Source of the DNA: Paraescarpia echinospica
Lineage: Eukaryota; Annelida; Polychaeta; Sabellida; Siboglinidae
Length of the DNA: 64,000 bases
NCBI GenBank assembly: GCA_020002185.1
Contig: CM034531.1
Location: forward strand, 48,494,715-48,558,714
Reading direction: 5' to 3'
Under the pieces are notes generated by a model. The model saw nothing but the letters and a program-made list of their open reading frames with translations. It searched no databases and was not told the origin of the DNA. A program made the translations under genes and the position numbers. Below are positions 58,801-64,000 of this stretch, one piece after another; within the stretch, counting starts at the first letter, position 1, and every line of letters begins with the position of its first letter.

Positions 58801-61800
58801 TATATTTGATACAGTTAGAGCACATCACATGTCATTAGGTAGATCCAGTATATATTTTACAGTTAGAACACATCACATGTCATCAGATAGATCCAATATA
58901 TGTGTTACAGTTAGAGCACATCACATGTCATCAGGTAGATCCACTATATTTGTCACAGTTAGAACACATCACATTTCTTCAGGTAGCTCCAGTATATTTG
59001 TCACAGTTAGAACACATCACATGTCATCAGGTAGAACCAGTATATTTGTCACAGTTAGAACACATCACATGTCATCAGGTAGATCCAGTATAACTGTCAC
59101 AGTTAGAACATATCACATGTCGTCAGGTAGATCCAGTATAATTGTCAACGTCAGAATACATCACATGTCATCAGGTAGATCCAGTATATTTGTTAGAGTT
59201 AGAACACATCACATGTCGTAAGGTAGATCCAGTATATTTGTCACAGTTAGAACACATCACATGTCATCAGGTAGATCTAGTATATTTGTTAAAATTAGAA
59301 CACATCACGTGTCATCAGTTAGATCCAGTATATTTGTCACAGTTAGAACACATCACATGTCATCAGGTAGATCCAGTATATTTGTTACAGTTAGAACACA
59401 TCACATGTCACCAGGTAGATCCAGTATATTTGTCACAGTTAGAACACATCACTTGTCACCAGGTAGATCCAGTATATTTGTTACAGTTAGAACACATCAC
59501 ATATCATCAGGTAGATCCAGTATATTTGTTACAGTTAGAACATATCACATGTCATCAGGTAGATCGAGTATATATGTTACATTTTGAAAACATCAAATGT
59601 CATCAGGTAGATCCAGTATATTTGTCACAGTTAGAAGACATCACATGTCATCAGGTAGATCCAGTATATTTGTTACAGTTAGAACACATCACATGTCATC
59701 AGGTAGATCCAGTATATTTGTCACAGTTAGAACACATCGCATGTCATCAGGTAGATCCAGTATATTTTTCACAGTTAGAACACATCGCATGTCATCAGGT
59801 AGGTCCAGTATAACTGTCACAGTTAGAACACATCACATGTCATCAGGTAGATCCAGTATAACTGTCACAGCTAGAACACATCACATGTCATCAGGTAGAT
59901 CCAGTATATTTGTCACTGTTAGAACACATCACATGTCATCAGGTAGATACAGTATATTTGTTACAGTTAGAGCACATCACATGTCATTAGTTAGATCTAG
60001 TATATATTTTACAGTTAGAACACATCACATGTCATCAGATAGATCCAGTATATGTGTTACAGTTAGAGCACATCACATGTCATCAGGTAGATCCAGTATA
60101 TTTGTCACAGTTAGAGCACATCACATGTCATCAGGTAGGTCCAGTATATTTGTCACAGTTAGAACAGATCACATGTCATCAGGTAGATCCAGTATATTTT
60201 TCACAGTTAGAGCACATCACATGTCATCAGGTAGATCCAGTATATTTGTCACAGTTAGAGCACATCACATGTCATCAGGTAGACCCAGTATATTTTTCAT
60301 AGTTAGAGCACTTCACATGTCATCAGGTAGACCCAGTATATTTGTCACAGTTAGAACACATCACATGTCGTCATGTAGATCCAGTATAATTGTCAACGTC
60401 AGAATACATCACATGTCATCAGGTAGATCCAGTATATTTGTCACAGTTAGAACACATCACATTTCTTCAGGTAGCTCCAGTATATTTGTCACAGTTAGAA
60501 CACATCACATGTCATCAGGTAGAACCAGTATATTTGTCACAGTTAGAACACATCACATGTCATCAGGTAGATCCAGTATAACTGTCACAGTTAGAACATA
60601 TCACATGTCGTCAGGTAGATCCAGTATAATTGTCAACGTCAGAATACATCACATGTCATCAGGTAGATCCAGTATATTTGTTACAGTTAGAACACATCAC
60701 ATGTCGTAAGGTAGATCCAGTATATTTGTCACCGTTAGAACACATCACATGTCATCAGGTAGATCTAGTATATTTGCTAAAATTAGAACACATCACGTGT
60801 CATCAGGTAGATCCAGTATATATGTCACAGTTAGAACACATCACATGTCATCAGGTAGATCCAGTATATTTGTTAGAGTTAGAGCACATCACATGTCATC
60901 CGGTACAACCAGTATATTTGTCACAGTTAGAATACATCACATGTCTTCATGTAGATCCAGTATATTTGTCACAGATAGAACACATCACATGTCATCAGGT
61001 AGATCCAGTATATTTGTTACAGTTAGGGTATATCACATGTCGTCAGGTAGATCCAGTATATTTGTCACAGTTAGAACACATCACATGTCATCATGTAGAT
61101 CCAGTATATTTGTTACAGATAGAACACCTCACATGTCATCAAGTAGATCCAGTATATGTGTTACAGTTAGAACTGATCACATGTCATCAGGTAGATCCAG
61201 TATATTTGTCACAGTTAGAACACATCAAATGTCATCAGGTAGATCCAGTATATTTGTCACAGTTAGAACACATCACATGTCATCACGTAGATCCAGTATA
61301 TTTGTCATAGTTAGAACAGATCACATATCATTAAGTAGATCCAGTATATTTGTTACAGTTAGAACACATCAAATGTCATCAGGTAGATCCAGTATATTTG
61401 TCACAGTTAGAACACATCACATGTCATGAGGTAGATCCAGTATATTTGTTACAGTTAGAACACATCATATGTCATCACGTAGATCCAGTATATTTATTAC
61501 AGTTAGAACACATCACATGTCATCAGGTAGATCCAGTATATTTGTCACAGTTAGAACACATCACATGTCATCAGGTAGATCCAGTATATTTGTCACAGTT
61601 AGAACACATCACATGTCATCAGGTAGATGCAGTATATTTGTCACAGTTAGAACACATCACATGTCATCAGGTAGATCCAGTATAACTGTCACAGTTAGAA
61701 CACATCACATGTCATCAGGTAGATCCAATATATTTGTTACAGTTAGAACACATTACATGTCATCAGGTAGATCCAGTATATTTGTCACAGTTAGAGCAAA

Positions 61801-64000
61801 TCACATGTCATCAGGTAGATCCTGTATATTTGTTACAGTTAGAGCACATCACATGTCATCAGGTAGATCCAGTATATTTGTCACAGTAAGAACAGATCAC
61901 ATTTCTTCAGGTAGATCCAGTATATTTGTCACAGTCAGAACACATCACATGTCATCAGGTAGAACCAATATGTTTGTCACAGTTAGAACACATCACATGT
62001 CATCAGGTAGATCCAGTATAACTGTCACAGTTAGAACACATCACATGTCGTCAGGTAGATCCAGTATAATTGTCAACGTCAGAATACATCACATGTCATC
62101 AGGTAGATCCAGTATATTTGTAACAGTTAGATCGCATCACATGTCGTAAGGTAGATCCAGTATATTTGTCACAGTTAGAACACATCACATGTCATCAGGT
62201 AGATCTAGTATATTTGTTAAAATTAGAACACATCACGTGTCATCAGGTAGATCCAGTATATTTGTCACAGTTAGAACACATCACATGTCATCAGGTAGAT
62301 CCAGTATATTTGTTACAGTTAGAACACATCACATGTCATCCGGTAGAACCAGTATATTTGTCACAGTTAGAATACATCACATGTCATCATGTAGATCCAG
62401 TATATTTGTCACAGATAGAACACATCACATGTCATCAGGTAGATCCAGTATATTTGTCACAGTTAGAACACATCCCATGTCATCAGGTAGATGCAGTATA
62501 TTTGTCGCAGTTAGAACAGATCACATGTCATCAGGTAGATCCAGTATATTTTTCACAGTTAGAGCACATCACATGTCATCAGGTAGATCCTGTATATTTG
62601 TCACAGTTAGAGCACATCACATGTCATCAGGTAGACCCAGTATATTTTTCATAGTTAGAGCACTTCACATGTCATCAGGTAGACCCAGTATATTTGTCAC
62701 AGTTAGAACATATCACATGTCGTCAGGTAGATCCAGTATAATTGTCAACGTCAGAATACATCACATGTCATCAGGTAGATCCAGTATATTTGTTAGAGTT
62801 AGAACACATCACATATCGTAAGGTAGATCCAGTATATTTGTCACAGTTAGAACACATCACATGTCATCAGGTAGATCTAGTATATTTGTTAAAATTAGAA
62901 CACATCACGTGTCATCAGGTAGATCCAGTATATTTGTCACAGTTAGAACTCATCACATGTCATCAGGTAGATCCAGTATATATGTCACAGTTAGAACACA
63001 TCACATGTCATCAGGTAGATCCAGTATATTTGTTACAGTTATAACACATCACATGTCATTAGGTAGATCCAGTATATTTGTTACAGTTAGAGCACATCAC
63101 ATGTCATTAGGTACATCCAGTATATATTTTACAGTTGGAACACATCACATGTCATCAGATAAATCCAATATATGTGTTACAGTTAGAGCACATCACATGT
63201 CATCAGGTAGATCCAGTATATTTGTCACAGTTAGAACACATCACATTTCTTCAGGTAGATCCAGTATATTTGTCACAGTTAGAACACATCACATGTCATC
63301 AGGTAGAACCAGTATATGTTTCACAGATAGAACACATCACATGTCATCAGGTAGATCCAGTATAACTGTCACAGTTAGAACACATCACATGTCATCAGGT
63401 AGATCCAGTATAACTGTCACAGTTAGAACAAATCACATGTCATCAGGTAGATTCAGTATATTTATCACAGTTAGAACACATCACATTTCATCAGGTAGAT
63501 CCAGTATATTTGTTACAGTTAGAGCACATCACATGTCATTAGGTAGATCCAGTATATATTTTACAGTTAGAACACATCACATGTCATCAGAGAGATCCAG
63601 TATATGTGTTACAGTTAGGGCACATCACATATCATCAGGTAGATTCAGTATATTTATCACAGTTAGAACACATCACATGTCATAAGGTAGATCCAGTATA
63701 TTTGTCACAGTTAGGGCACATCACATATCATCAGGTAGATCCAGTATATTTGTCACAGTTAGAACACATCACATGTCATCAGGTAGATCCAATATATTTG
63801 TTACAGTTAGAACACATCACATGTCATCAGGTAGATCCAGTATATTTGTCACAGTTAGAGCAAATCACATGTCATCAGGTAGATCCTGTATATTTGTTAC
63901 AGTTAGAGCACGTCACATGTCATTAGGTAGATCCAGTATATTTGTCACAGTTAGAACACATCACATGTCATCAGGTAGATCCGGTATAACTGTCACAGTT

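Larger units (their letters stand above)
37055..64000. repeat. 48-bp satellite array, about 560 copies, continuing off the window
   Basis: The consensus unit contains ACATGTCATCAGGTAGATCC, AGTATATTTGTCACAGTTAG and AACACATC (48 bp). The first units (37,055-37,400) are the most divergent. A 2-bp insertion near 40,034 (TATATATATG) shifts the register; after it I find no net indel, since homologous unit starts from 40,061 to 62,861 all fall on the same register modulo 48. Higher-order structure includes a 720-bp (15-unit) period (46,685, 47,405, 48,125 and 48,845; 54,701, 55,421 and 56,141; 60,749, 61,469 and 62,189) and multi-kilobase duplications. Two plus-strand frames are open for long stretches, giving 16-residue periodic translations (about SSGRSSIFVTVRTHHM and QLEHITCHQVDPVYLL). 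All minus frames and the third plus frame contain stops in every consensus unit. I regard it as non-coding satellite in intron 6. Confidence 0.97.

Noticed and set aside
37396..63926. Dozens of long open frames in the 48-bp array as protein-coding genes
   Set aside because: They follow from a unit length divisible by three, overlap in two frames, lack promoters or start context, and end wherever a unit variant creates a stop.
37055..64000. CRISPR-like array
   Set aside because: The repeats are directly contiguous 48-mers with no unique spacers, in a eukaryotic context with no cas genes.

Overview
The window is eukaryotic nuclear DNA, most likely from an invertebrate such as a mollusc. Genes are split by GT-AG introns. 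There are several non-LTR retrotransposon fragments, a tRNA-derived SINE, a Tigger/pogo-like MITE, microsatellites and two very large tandem arrays. No bacterial or organellar organisation is visible. The species cannot be named from the sequence alone.

One host gene is convincing. It runs on the + strand from 18,597 to beyond the right edge and encodes a secreted protein with tandem von Willebrand factor A (VWA) domains. Exon 1 (18,597-18,663) encodes a signal peptide. Exons 2-4 (19,313-19,437; 20,375-20,629; 22,390-22,621) encode a complete first VWA domain. Exons 5-6 (23,399-23,591; 36,077-36,278) encode most of a second. Splice phases agree at all five junctions and both MIDAS metal sites are complete, so the gene looks functional. 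Intron 5 is about 12.5 kb. The intron after exon 6 is at least 27.7 kb and, as far as the window shows, is mostly satellite.

Layout: 1-4,500 is intergenic, with a retrotransposon fragment (948-1,786), palindromic sequence (2,339-2,729) and a CT tract. 4,510-9,012 is a 54-bp minisatellite of about 83 copies, with a trimeric (162-bp) higher-order core. 9,926-11,150 is the 3' end of a second retrotransposon on the - strand. 11,150-18,596 has no gene I can support. 18,597-36,278 is the VWA gene, whose introns hold repeats: CA- and GA-rich tracts, 3' fragments of a third retrotransposon, a MITE, two SINE copies each lying just upstream of an exon, and a 63-bp tandem repeat that multiplies the 3' end and splice donor of exon 5. 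37,055-64,000 is a 48-bp satellite of about 560 copies that continues off the window.

The most unusual object is in intron 5. Two inverted arms of about 570 bp (24,400-24,962 and 33,364-33,939) bracket 8.4 kb. Inside, on the - strand, lies a decayed gene (25,385-27,916) of a large uncharacterised invertebrate protein family with PIN/FEN-nuclease-like motifs. Beside it is a nearly full-length CR1/L2-like retrotransposon (28,019 to about 32,450) carrying PHD-like, SGNH-esterase, endonuclease and reverse transcriptase regions. The simplest reading is a long-TIR DNA element that entered the intron and was later hit by the LINE. The link between the PIN-like family and such a TIR element may be undescribed.
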